Assembly (NCBI GenBank): GCA_902826095.1
Contig: CADEDN010000003.1
Span: 155,796 to 219,795, forward strand
Reading direction: 5' to 3'
DNA from: an uncultured Alphaproteobacteria bacterium
GTDB lineage: Bacteria > Pseudomonadota > Alphaproteobacteria > Caulobacterales > Parvularculaceae
Length of the DNA: 64,000 nucleotides
Below, one piece after another: positions 53,748-63,225 of the stretch. Numbering within the stretch: the first letter of the stretch is position 1; each line of letters opens with the position of its first letter. The position numbers and the translations under genes are program-made. The notes beneath the pieces are model-generated. The model was not told the DNA's origin and ran no database searches. It was given only the letters and a program-made list of their open reading frames with translations.

Positions 53748-54222
53748 TTTGTGCATCCTAGGGCGATTTTGCGCCCGCGTAAGCGGCGTCCATGAAGGAT
53801 TGATGACGCTTCGGCGACGAAACCATGAAATCGCGCACGACGTGCGCGCTTTCTGACGGCATGATTGGGCTCGCAAATCGCGCCCTGGCGGGTGGGCGGT
53901 CGGCGATTCGAGACGCAAAAGTATCGAATTCGACGGCGCTCCCGCGAACGCATTATAGCGTATACGGAGAAAATGGAGGCGCAAGCGCGCGACCGCGCGG
54001 CAGGCGCTTCCTGAAAAGCGCAGCAGGTGCGCGCTGAAAGGCCATGCGTCTGATCAGTATACGCATTAGGTGCGCATATGCCGGAACGCGTCATAATCCT
54101 GAGACATAAACATCACGCGCCTGTCGCAGTCGATCGTTAAGTGCGTCCTCGCTCGGCGGCGCGTGGGGCGTCCGTCTGGTCTGGCGCTTAACTGTCGTTC
54201 ATCCCGCGGGGGTAAAAATAGC
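53748..54222 (+). other. Intergenic region without a recognised gene
   Basis: No convincing gene is seen in this 475-base gap. It holds the promoter regions of the divergent barrel and lipoprotein genes. Two GTATAC-centred motifs lie in it: GCGTATAC at 53958-53965 and its inverted form GTATACGC at 54057-54064. The short ORFs on either strand lack ribosome-binding sites and recognisable sequence. Confidence 0.6.
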
Positions 54223-56994
54223 ATGGGCTTTTCCAAAAACTTCAAATCGCTACTTCTGATGGGCGCCGCCGCCTGCGTCGCGGCTTGCTCCAACGCCGAT
54301 ATCGCCTCGCCGGGCGCCGGCAATCCGATCAATCCGATCGTCATCCCGCCAGGCGGCGGGGGCGGCGGCGGGGGCCTCTCTCAGAATCTCGTTCCGCCGT
54401 CGGGCTGCTCGGCCGGCACGACGCAGGCGACGCGCTCGAACCTCCCCGGATCGACGGCGACTTTCGTCGTCTGTCTTCTTGACAACGCGGCCGTCGCGGC
54501 GGGTCCCGTCAACATCACGCAAGCCTCGCAATATCCGATCCTGATCGAGAATACGGTTTTCGTCGGCGCTGACGGCGGCGCGGCGGGCAACCTCCAGATT
54601 GGCGCGGGCACGGTTCTCTTCGGCAACGGCGCGGATGGGGTCGATCTCATCGTGGTGTCGCGCGGCTCGCAGATCAATGCGAACGGCGCGTCGTCCTCGC
54701 CGATCGTGATGACCTCGGCGGAAGATCTGACGGATGACGGTCGCGCCAACGGCACCGCCGGCAGCGGGCAGTGGGGCGGCGTCGCCATCAACGGCCGGGC
54801 GCCGATCAATGACTGCACGATCAATCCAGGCGCGACGCCGGGCTCTGCCGGCTGCGAAAAGGACGGGGAGGGCGGTTCGGGCGCGTTCGGCGGCGACCAG
54901 GCGAACGACAATTCCGGCGTGATGCGCTATGTCCGCATCCAGCACGCTGGCTTCCAGTTCTCCTCGACGAACGAACTGAACGGCCTCGCGCTCCAGGGCG
55001 TCGGCGCCGGCACGACGCTTGAATTCATCCAGATCCACAACAACGCCGATGACGGCATCGAGTTCTTCGGCGGGACGGCGAATGTCAGGAATCTTGTTCT
55101 TACTGGCAATGATGATGACTCATTCGACTGGACCGACGGCTGGAGCGGAAACGTGCAGTTCGCCCTCGCGGTGCAGACGACCGGTCGCGGCGACAACGGC
55201 GTCGAGGCGGACAATCGCGGCTCCGACCCGCTTTTGACGCCGCGCTCCAATCCGAATTTGTCGAATTTCACGCTGATCGGGCGGAACAACGGCTCCGGCA
55301 ATGAGGGCGTGCAACTGCGCGCCGGTACGAATGGCAGGCTCGCCAATTTCGTCGTCGCGGGCTTCGGTTCGGGCGTCGAATATGACGAGACGGCGACGCT
55401 TTCAGATCCCTCGCTTGCCTCATTCGCCGTCGGCGGCAACGCCTCGGACGGCGACGCCGAAGGCGTCGCGCTTCTTGGCGCCGGCGCGAATAATCAGATT
55501 TTCGCTGCGGATACGCTGAATGGCGTCATCGCCGGCGTCAACGAGAACTCGGTGACGCCGACGAACCCGACGACGCTTGGCTCGTTTTTCACCGCCGCGA
55601 CCTATGCCGGCGCGTTCGGCCCGACAGAAACGAACGCGTCGAACTGGACGACGGGATGGACCGTCGCGGTCCCGGGCGCGCAGGCCGCGGGATGTCCGAG
55701 CGGCACGACAGCGACCGGCGAAGCAGTCCCGGCCGGCCGAAGCGAATCGCAAATCTGCCGCATCAACCGTCCGGTGACGGCGAGCGTCACGCTCGCCGGC
55801 GGCAATCTCTATGAACTTGAAGGATCGACCTTTGTCGGCGTCGACCTCGGGCCGGACCCGGCCGCGCCGCTCGCCAGCGGCGTCGCCGCCTCGCTCACAA
55901 TCGATCCCGGCGTCACGATCTACTCTGAGGGCGGCGCGACGAGCGACCCGCTTCCCGGCGCTGGAAACACGGGCGTTGAGGATCTTCTCGTCGTCTCGCG
56001 CGGTTCGCAACTCTTCGTGAACGGCTCAGCGGTCGCGCCGGTCGTCATGACGAGCCGTGAAGAAATCTTCAGCAATTCCGGCGCGTCGGCCGATTGGGGC
56101 GGCATCGCGATCAACGGCCGCGCGCCGGTCAACGACTGCACGGTCGATCCGCTCGCGACGCCGGGAACCGTCGCCTGCGAAAAGGACGGCGAGGGCGGAT
56201 CGGGCCGCTTCGGCGGCGCGACGACGAACGACAATTCGGGGCGCATCAATTTCCTGCGCGTCGAGTTTTCAGGCAAGCAGTTCTCATCGACGAACGAGCT
56301 CAATGGCATGGCGCTCCAGGGCGTCGGCGCCGGCACCGAGATCGACTTCGTGCAAATCTATCAGACCGCGGATGACGGCGTCGAATGGTTTGGCGGCAGC
56401 GTCGACGCCAAGCACGTCATCGTTTCCGGCGCCGATGACGACGCGCTCGACTGGACCGACGGCTGGAACGGCCGCGTGCAATTCGCGATTGTCCAGAAGA
56501 CCGCGGCTGGCGACAACGGCATCGAGGGCGACAACCGCGGATCGAACCCGCTGCTGACGCCGCGCTCGAACCCGATCATCTCGAACGTGACGCTCGTCGG
56601 CAACACAATCGGCGAGGGCGTGCAGCTGCGCGCCGGCACTGACGGCGCGCTCGCGAACTTCATCGTCACGGGCTTCGCCGAAGGTCTTGATTACGCGCTG
56701 ACGGCGGGCCTCTCGGACCCGAGCGTCGACTCGTTCGCGCTCACCGCCAATGCGGCCCAGCTGACGAATGACGGCCCGGCGATCTTCGCCGCCGGTTCGA
56801 ACAACATCCAGAACGCCGCTTCCACGCTAACGGCGCGCGCCGGCGCGACGCTGGCGCTGGTCCCCGGCGCCAACGAGGCGACGCCGGCGGTCGATCCGAC
56901 GACGCTCGATCCGTTCTTCTCGGCCGGCTCTTACGTCGGCGCGGTGAACGGCGCAGCGGACGACTGGTACCTCGGCTGGACGCGCGGATTCTAG
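54223..56994 (+). CDS. Internally duplicated beta-helix-like lipoprotein
   Basis: A 923-residue lipoprotein (lipobox CVAAC-S, Cys at about residue 23) with a PGGGGGGGG linker. Two homologous halves are offset by exactly 441 codons. Both carry WGG.AINGRAP, GCEKDGEGGSG or its equivalent, FSSTNELNG, ALQGVGAGT, DWTDGW and NPLLTPRSNP-type motifs. The repeat pattern suggests a right-handed parallel beta-helix. Disulphide-capable cysteines recur in each half. It is followed by a TonB-dependent receptor gene, suggesting a surface-exposed partner that captures a ligand or polymer. No enzymatic motif is recognised. Confidence 0.78.
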   Translation: MGFSKNFKSLLLMGAAACVAACSNADIASPGAGNPINPIVIPPGGGGGGGGLSQNLVPPSGCSAGTTQATRSNLPGSTATFVVCLLDNAAVAAGPVNITQASQYPILIENTVFVGADGGAAGNLQIGAGTVLFGNGADGVDLIVVSRGSQINANGASSSPIVMTSAEDLTDDGRANGTAGSGQWGGVAINGRAPINDCTINPGATPGSAGCEKDGEGGSGAFGGDQANDNSGVMRYVRIQHAGFQFSSTNELNGLALQGVGAGTTLEFIQIHNNADDGIEFFGGTANVRNLVLTGNDDDSFDWTDGWSGNVQFALAVQTTGRGDNGVEADNRGSDPLLTPRSNPNLSNFTLIGRNNGSGNEGVQLRAGTNGRLANFVVAGFGSGVEYDETATLSDPSLASFAVGGNASDGDAEGVALLGAGANNQIFAADTLNGVIAGVNENSVTPTNPTTLGSFFTAATYAGAFGPTETNASNWTTGWTVAVPGAQAAGCPSGTTATGEAVPAGRSESQICRINRPVTASVTLAGGNLYELEGSTFVGVDLGPDPAAPLASGVAASLTIDPGVTIYSEGGATSDPLPGAGNTGVEDLLVVSRGSQLFVNGSAVAPVVMTSREEIFSNSGASADWGGIAINGRAPVNDCTVDPLATPGTVACEKDGEGGSGRFGGATTNDNSGRINFLRVEFSGKQFSSTNELNGMALQGVGAGTEIDFVQIYQTADDGVEWFGGSVDAKHVIVSGADDDALDWTDGWNGRVQFAIVQKTAAGDNGIEGDNRGSNPLLTPRSNPIISNVTLVGNTIGEGVQLRAGTDGALANFIVTGFAEGLDYALTAGLSDPSVDSFALTANAAQLTNDGPAIFAAGSNNIQNAASTLTARAGATLALVPGANEATPAVDPTTLDPFFSAGSYVGAVNGAADDWYLGWTRGF

Positions 56995-57002
56995 GCCTTG
57001 CG

Positions 57003-57028
57003 GGAGCGCCGCCGCCGCGCGGCGCTCC
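57003..57028 (+). terminator. Hairpin between the lipoprotein and receptor genes
   Basis: A 10-base stem GGAGCGCCGC / GCGGCGCTCC with a 6-base loop begins 9 bases after the lipoprotein stop and is followed by TTCG. The tract of T is too short for a strong terminator. It may attenuate read-through into the receptor gene or protect the upstream mRNA 3' end. Confidence 0.5.
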
Positions 57029-57079
57029 TTCGCCATTCAACCGACTGATCATCAAACAAGATTGCGTAACGGTGGGGCT

Positions 57080-59725
57080 ATGAAAACTCAGAACAAACTT
57101 TCGGTTGCGTTGCTGGCGGGCGCCTCCGCGCTCGCGGTCGGCGCGGCGCACGCGCAGGACCTCGACATTCCGGTGGACGAAATCGTCGTCCGCGGCGTCA
57201 ACATCCCGGACGAAAAGCGGGCGACGTCCGAGATTTCGGCGGTGCTCGACGAAACGTCCTTCGATCGCACCGGCGACAGCGACATCGCCGAGGCGCTGCG
57301 CCGGGTCACCGGCATTTCGCTCAGTCAGGGACGGTTCGCAATCGTTCGCGGCCTCAATGAACGCTATTCGAGCGTCACCATCAACGGTTCGCCGCTGCCT
57401 AGCCCGGAGCCGCTGCGGCGGGTCGTGCCGCTCGACATCGTGCCGACGTCGATTCTTTCGGGCTCGCTGGTTCAGAAGACCTATTCGCCGCAATTTTCGG
57501 CGGAATTCGGCGGCGGCCTCATCGAACTGCGGACGAAATCGATCCCGGATGAGTCGTTTTTCGAGATCGGCGGTTCGATCGGCGCCGACCTCGTGACGAC
57601 GGCGCGGAACGGCCTCATTCACGACGGCGGCAAGCGCGACTGGCTCGGCTTCGACGACGGCGTGCGCAATACGCCGCCGTTGCTGTTCGGCGCGGGCGCG
57701 ATCCCGCCGTCGATCCAGGATCAGGTCGACGTCGGCGTTGAGAGCGACAAGACCCTGCTCGCGCTTGAGAACGTCATTCCGCCGAACTGGGGAATCGACA
57801 CGGCGTTCGGCTCGCGCTTCGATCTTTCAGACAGCGTCAGTGTCGGCGGCACGATCGCTCTCGGCTATTCAAACGACTGGCAGACGAAAGACGGCCGCCG
57901 CGAGCAGGGGTTCCGGCAATCGGCGACAGTGTTCGACGTCGACGCGTCGCAGGCTTACGACTTCCTGTCGACGACCAATACGATCGAAGCGAACGGCTTT
58001 GGCGCCTTTGGCGTCGAACTCGGCGACAATCACGAGATCACCTCGACGAACTTCATGCTGCGCTCGACGTCGAAAGACACGCGCCAGTCCGTCGGCCGCG
58101 ACGGCAACGACCCGACAGGCGCCGAGTTCTTGCGCACCAATCTTGAGTTCTTCGAGCGCCAAGTGTGGCAGACGCAGCTTTCCGGCGATCACGTCTTCCC
58201 GACGCTCGGCGACCTTTCAGTCAAGTGGCGCGGCGCCTATGGCGAGGCGTTCCGCGACGCGCCCTATCAGCGCGAATACACCTATGTGCGCGATCTCAAC
58301 GTCGCCGACGCGCCCTTCCTTTTCGACGCAACCGGCCAGGTCGGATCGACGCCGCACACGCTGACGTTCTCCAAGGTTGAGGACAAGAACATCGATGCGG
58401 GGATCGACATCGTCGCCCCGCTGATCATCGGCGGAACCGAAGTCGACCTTCGGGCGGGCTACGCCTATACGGACAAGGACCGCGAGACACTGACGCGCAA
58501 TTATGAGTACGCGTCGCGGGTTCCGGTTCCGCAGATCATTCTTGGAAGCCGCGCTGACCAGCTTTTCGGGCCGTCGGTCACCGGCACGCCGATCTTTGAT
58601 CTCACCTTCGTCGGTGCGGCGATCGACCTCGACAACTCGTTCTCGGCGCTTAAAGTGCACGGCGCCTATGCCGGCGCCGACATCCAGCTCGGCGATTATG
58701 TGCGGCTGGCGGTCGGCGGCCGTTATGAAGACGCCGAGCAGGTGACGAACGCCTTCTCGACCTTGACGCCGTCGAACGTCACGCAAACGGTGATCGCGGA
58801 AGATTATCTCCTTCCGGCGACGACCATCACCTGGAACCCGATTGACGACGTGCAGGTTCGCGGCGGATTCTCGAAGACGATCACCAGGCCGCAGTTCCGC
58901 GAACTGACGCCCGCTATCTTTCTCGACGACGAGACCGATCTCGCCTATCGCGGCAATCCGTTCCTCCGCAACACTGAAATCGACAATTACGACGCGCGCG
59001 CCGAATATTATTTCGGCCGCGGGCGCTTCATGACGCTCGGCGCCTTTTACAAGAAGATCGACGGGCCGATCGAAGAAGCGATCGACCGCGATCTCGGCGG
59101 GTTCGAATTCGTATCCTACATCAACGCGCCGGAAGCCGAGCTCTACGGCTTCGAATTTGAATTCGAAAACACTTGGGCCGCCGCAGACCTCGTCGATTGG
59201 GGTTTTCTCTCGTCGAAGGACATCGTCTTCAAGACCAACTACACCTACTCGAAATCGGAGGTCAGCAACCAGGGCGACGTTTCGACTTCGGCGATCAATC
59301 CGCAAACGCGGATCGTCGAGGAGCAGGTGCTGCCCGGCGCCTCTGTGTTCGAGGACGGCCGCGCGCTGCAGGGACAGTCAAAACATCTCTTCAACCTGCA
59401 GATCGGCGTCGAGGATGTCGAACACGAATCGAAGGCGACGATCCTTGTGAACTGGGCGTCAAGCCGCATCCGTCAGGTCGAACTCGTTCTCGGCGCCAAC
59501 GACATCGTCCCGCGCGTCATTGAGGAGCCGCCGCTGACGCTCGACTTCGTGTGGAGCCGCCGCTTCGCGAATATCGGCGGCCTGTGGGAAGTCGGCCTCG
59601 AAGTGCGCAACATCCTTGGCGACGACTATGAGGCGACGCAGACCTTCCCCGACGGATCGGTCTCGCAATACGACGTCTACCCGCTCGGCCGGAAGCTTTC
59701 AGCGAGCCTCAAGAAAGAGTTCTGA
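57080..59725 (+). CDS. TonB-dependent outer-membrane receptor
   Basis: An 881-residue receptor with a signal peptide (LSVALLAGASALAVGAAHAQ). A plug domain follows (DSDIAEALRRVTGISLSQGR, FAIVRGLNERYSSVTINGSP, PLDIVPTSILSGSLVQKTYS, FSAEFGGGLIELRTK), then a 22-strand-type barrel with the usual terminal motif (YDVYPLGRKLSASLKKEF). It belongs to the group whose substrate is not siderophore-defined. Energised uptake through TonB-ExbBD is expected. Its placement 85 bases after the duplicated lipoprotein makes the two likely partners. MKT at 57080 is preferred over GTG/TTG starts upstream. Confidence 0.9.
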   Translation: MKTQNKLSVALLAGASALAVGAAHAQDLDIPVDEIVVRGVNIPDEKRATSEISAVLDETSFDRTGDSDIAEALRRVTGISLSQGRFAIVRGLNERYSSVTINGSPLPSPEPLRRVVPLDIVPTSILSGSLVQKTYSPQFSAEFGGGLIELRTKSIPDESFFEIGGSIGADLVTTARNGLIHDGGKRDWLGFDDGVRNTPPLLFGAGAIPPSIQDQVDVGVESDKTLLALENVIPPNWGIDTAFGSRFDLSDSVSVGGTIALGYSNDWQTKDGRREQGFRQSATVFDVDASQAYDFLSTTNTIEANGFGAFGVELGDNHEITSTNFMLRSTSKDTRQSVGRDGNDPTGAEFLRTNLEFFERQVWQTQLSGDHVFPTLGDLSVKWRGAYGEAFRDAPYQREYTYVRDLNVADAPFLFDATGQVGSTPHTLTFSKVEDKNIDAGIDIVAPLIIGGTEVDLRAGYAYTDKDRETLTRNYEYASRVPVPQIILGSRADQLFGPSVTGTPIFDLTFVGAAIDLDNSFSALKVHGAYAGADIQLGDYVRLAVGGRYEDAEQVTNAFSTLTPSNVTQTVIAEDYLLPATTITWNPIDDVQVRGGFSKTITRPQFRELTPAIFLDDETDLAYRGNPFLRNTEIDNYDARAEYYFGRGRFMTLGAFYKKIDGPIEEAIDRDLGGFEFVSYINAPEAELYGFEFEFENTWAAADLVDWGFLSSKDIVFKTNYTYSKSEVSNQGDVSTSAINPQTRIVEEQVLPGASVFEDGRALQGQSKHLFNLQIGVEDVEHESKATILVNWASSRIRQVELVLGANDIVPRVIEEPPLTLDFVWSRRFANIGGLWEVGLEVRNILGDDYEATQTFPDGSVSQYDVYPLGRKLSASLKKEF

Positions 59726-59749
59726 CGCGCTTTCGACGCTCAAAACGCG

Positions 59750-59779
59750 AAGGGCCGACTCGTCGCCGGCCCTTTTCTT
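59750..59779 (+). terminator. Terminator between the receptor gene and purC
   Basis: AAGGGCCG (59750-59757) pairs with CGGCCCTT (59767-59774) around a 9-base loop and is followed by TTCTT. The convergent purC gene ends at 59807. The AAAACGCGAA region on the other side allows some function in the opposite direction as well. Confidence 0.75.
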
Positions 59780-59806
59780 GATGCGACGGCGACGCGCGAG
59801 CGCGTC

Positions 59807-60583
59807 CTATTTTTCATTGTCGCTGACGAGCACCGGGCCTGACGGCCCGCCCGTTCCATTGTCCTTCAAAACGCCGAGGCGCTTGGCGACTTCCCGATAG
59901 GCTTCGGTGACGCCGCCGAGATCCTTGCGGAAGCGGTCCTTGTCCATGATCGCGCCGGTCTCCATGTCCCAAAGACGGCAGCTGTCCGGGCTGATCTCGT
60001 CGGCGAGGATGAGGCGCACGAGATCGCCCTCATATTGCCGTCCGAACTCGACCTTGAAATCGACAAGCTTGATGCCGACGCCGGCGAACAGGCCGCACAG
60101 GAAATCGTTGACGCGCAAGGCGAGCGCCATCATGTCGTCGATTTCCTGCGGCGTCGCCCAGTTGAACGCGGTGATGTGCTCTTCAGAGACGATCGGATCG
60201 CCGAGCGCGTCGTTCTTGTAATAGAACTCGACGACGGACCGCGGCAATTGCGAGCCTTCCTCAAGGCCAAGGCGCTTCACCAGCGAGCCGGCGGCGACGT
60301 TCCTGACGACGACCTCAAGCGGGATGATCTCGACATGGCGGATCAGCTGCTCGCGCATGTTGAGCCGACGGATGAAATGCGTCGGGACGCCAATCCGTTC
60401 GAGCCCTTGCATGATGAACTCGGAGATGCGGTTGTTGAGGACGCCCTTGCCCTCGAGCACCGCGCGCTTTTGGTTGTTGAAGGCGGTCGCGTCGTCCTTG
60501 AAATACTGGATGAGCGTGCCGGGCTCTGGACCCTCGAACAGAATCTTCGCCTTGCCTTCGTAGATTTGCTTGCGACGCGCCAT
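59807..60583 (-). CDS. purC: Phosphoribosylaminoimidazole-succinocarboxamide synthase (SAICAR synthetase)
   Basis: Ligates aspartate to CAIR with ATP in purine synthesis. The 258-residue protein has the family signatures [40 protein letters not shown] and [20 protein letters not shown], and [18 protein letters not shown] near the C-terminus. The ATG at 60583 gives the normal length. It is divergent from the zeta-subunit gene, as in other alphaproteobacteria. The expected downstream purS is separated by about 9.8 kb. Confidence 0.96.
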   Translation of the reverse strand: MARRKQIYEGKAKILFEGPEPGTLIQYFKDDATAFNNQKRAVLEGKGVLNNRISEFIMQGLERIGVPTHFIRRLNMREQLIRHVEIIPLEVVVRNVAAGSLVKRLGLEEGSQLPRSVVEFYYKNDALGDPIVSEEHITAFNWATPQEIDDMMALALRVNDFLCGLFAGVGIKLVDFKVEFGRQYEGDLVRLILADEISPDSCRLWDMETGAIMDKDRFRKDLGGVTEAYREVAKRLGVLKDNGTGGPSGPVLVSDNEK

Positions 60584-60810
60584 TTAGGGCTGGTCCTTTC
60601 AAGGGTCGCGAGGGTCGATTCGAGTCTTCCCTGACCGACCGGAGCGCGCGGCTATACGCGCTTGGAACCGGCAAGAAAACCCCTACATCCATACGAGGGA
60701 CGGCGTCTATCGCCGCGGTGCAGCATAAGGGGACGCCGCCATTGCCGGAATGGCGCGCGACGGCTAAAACAACGCGGCGACGATGGTTAAAGCTAAAGGA
60801 AATCAAGCAC

Positions 60811-61134
60811 ATGGCAAATTTTGACGAGCGCAAGGACGGTTTCGAGAAGAAATTCGCCCATGATGCGGAGCTGCGATTCAAGGCCGAAGCGCGCCGCAAC
60901 AAGATGCTCGGCCAATGGGCCGCGGGCCTGATGGGCCTGTCGGGCGAAAAAGCCGAGGCCTACGCCAAATCCGTCGTCAAAGCCGATTTCGAGGAAGCCG
61001 GCGACGAGGACGTGTTCCGCAAGCTCAAAGCCGACCTCGCCGGCGCGGGCGTCGACCAGTCAGACCACCAGATCCGCCGCCACATGGACGAATACATGGC
61101 CGAGGCGATCCGCCAGATCAAAGAGCAGGGGTGA
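60811..61134 (+). CDS. ATP synthase zeta subunit family (DUF1476) protein
   Basis: A 107-residue helical protein reading MANFDERKDGFEKKFAHDAE at its start, with ARRNKMLGQWAAGLMGLSGE in the middle and IRRHMDEYMAEAIRQIK at the end. Members of this family inhibit F1-ATPase in alphaproteobacteria such as Paracoccus (the zeta subunit, whose N-terminal helix inserts into F1). The start at 60811 follows a GGAAATC region; the longer frame has no family match. It keeps the usual divergent position to purC. Confidence 0.9.
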   Translation: MANFDERKDGFEKKFAHDAELRFKAEARRNKMLGQWAAGLMGLSGEKAEAYAKSVVKADFEEAGDEDVFRKLKADLAGAGVDQSDHQIRRHMDEYMAEAIRQIKEQG

Positions 61135-61174
61135 GGGGGCGGAAAGAGTGCGCGTTCGGGCCCGAATTGCGCCG

Positions 61175-63225
61175 TTATCGAGTTTGCCCGCATCGAGCGG
61201 CGATTTCGACCAAGTCTCCCTTCAAGTCTGCGACCGCGCAAGCGACGTCATTCTCTTTGTCGACCGTAAAATCAGGAATGACGCCTCGCCCTTCAAGGCG
61301 TCGCCCGTCGGCGAGGCGAAAATCCGCCATCGGGATCAGAAGCGAAAAGCCGTCCGACAACGGAACCAGATCGGCGTTTAACACTTCGCCCGCCGTTCGC
61401 CGGCCGACCACTTTGACCCTACTCAGTTGTTGCAGCGCTCCGGCAATGACTTCGGTCGTGCTCGCCGACCGCTCGTCGACGAGCAGCGCGACCGGACCGT
61501 TGAACGACGGGGGCGAAGGATTGAAGCGCATGACGGCAAGACCGTCGCTAAAAAGATCCGCACCAAACGCACGCGCAGTCGGCTCCAACGGCGAGGCAGT
61601 CGCTTCGAGCAATTGCGGCGTCGGCGGTTCGGAATTCGACTGCCACCAAGGCGATGCGAGAAAATAGCCGACCAATGCCGGCCGATTGACGATCCTGGCG
61701 GCGACGGGCCAGGCGGCGATCGTCCCGCCCGCATTCCCGCGAAGATCGATTACCAGCGCGTCGGAGCGTTCGACGGCGCGGTCGAACGCGGCATTGATTT
61801 GCGCCGAGATCCCGTCTCCGAAAAACGATCGGATCTCAATGATGCCGACGTCGCCGGAAAATTCGCGAAAGGTCGCTACGGCGTCGCGCTGCGCCGCCGC
61901 ATCCGCATCCCTAATCAATCTTGCGATGTCGCCGTCGCCGCGCCGAAGATCGAAATGCGAAAACAGGGAGTTCTGCCGCCTTGCCGCTCGAAACGCCGCC
62001 AGAAAATCAGCGTCGTCCAGCGACTGCGAGGCGCCGGCGCCGAACGCCTCGCGAAACTCACGCCATTCCCGCTCCCGCAGCAGGCGAGGATCGAATATAA
62101 AGCGCTCCATGGCGGCGTCGAACTGATCCAGAAGGGCGGCGAAGTCTCGAAGCGATTCCCCGTTCGATTCTTGCGCGCAAAATTCGCCGTCGGCGGCGAG
62201 GCGCGCGCACAAGCGCCCGTTCGAGTCAAGCTTGCCGACAAATCCGCCGGAGAAATCCGGCATCGCCAGTTCGCCCGCGACGATGCCGTCGTCGCCGACC
62301 TTGACGTCGAGGCTTCTGGGCGCGCTTGTTTGCCTCGCCGGGGCGCCGACAATTGATCGCGCGTTGCGCCGTACAAGAAAAATCGCGCTGAGCGTCCGTC
62401 CGCCCTCGAGTTTGAAATCAAATCGCCAGGGGCGCGCATCGGCGCTTTTTCTGACCTCGCGCGCCCGTATTTCCGCCTTTGCCGCTTTCATGGCGTCGTC
62501 GGCGGCGATGTCGGGGACGACGCCGCCGGTTTCATCCTGCGCTCCAAATAGTCGGAAAGACTTGTGCGAAACGCTGGCGACAAGCCCGGTTCTGGCAAGA
62601 TCGAACTCATACCGATCGCCAAAAAAAATCATTGGTTCGCCGGTCGGCGCGCCGACCAGCGTAGCGCGGCCCCAATGTTTCAATGGCGCGGCGAAGATCG
62701 CGGCGGATGAGTAAGTCCTGGTTCCGATCAGAACGAAAACGTCGCCTGTGAATGACAGCCTGTTCTTGAATCGCCGTTTGCGCGGTCGGTCCGGACCGGG
62801 CGTAAATTCAAAATATGCGCCGTCAGCGGCGGCGGCGACGCCCCGCAGCATCGGAACGGCGCGTCCAATCGGTATCCATCGAAATCCCGGCGGCAATAAC
62901 GTCCGGTAGATCGCCTTCACTTCGGGCGTCGCATGAACGCTGACGCGTTCGAGCGCAGGGAGCGTCAAATCGGAAATGTACGACTGAAGTTCGTCCGCCT
63001 GGCGGCTGTCGCCGCCCGAGTTCTCGCGGATGTCGATGATGACGGACGTTGCTCCCTTTTCCCTTATCTCCTTGAACGACGCCTTCAAGAATCCGGAAAA
63101 CTCGCGGGGCGCATGCTCGAAGTCGTTGATGACCAGCGTCGCGACGCCGTCCTCCAGCGAGAACGACAGAGGCCGCGCGACGCCCGCGCCGCGATCGCGT
63201 TCCTCGCTCCACGCGTCTGCGCTAA
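61175..63225 (-). pseudogene. S41-type protease-like protein with two S41 domains, 5' end lost to an IS element
   Basis: The frame is open from the IS junction down to a TAA at 61175. It encodes two S41-like regions: NSGGDSRQADELQSY with a candidate Ser in TYSSAAIFAAPLKHW (first half), and VIDLRGNAGGTIAAWP with the canonical DERSASTTEVIAGAL (second half). Residues before the TTG at 63088 (ARPLSFSLEDGVATLVINDF) belong to the same fold, so the gene once began further upstream. No start or signal peptide remains. The IS701-like element at its 5' end has removed or displaced the promoter and N-terminus. Translation from the TTG at 63088 cannot be excluded. Confidence 0.75.

Noticed and set aside
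53732..54094. 120-codon minus-strand ORF in the gap upstream of the lipoprotein
   Set aside because: It overlaps the start region of the barrel gene and has low-complexity Arg/Ser sequence with no start signal.
58217..59305. 362-codon minus-strand ORF antisense to the TonB receptor
   Set aside because: The receptor frame is unambiguous and the antisense product has no export signal or family pattern.
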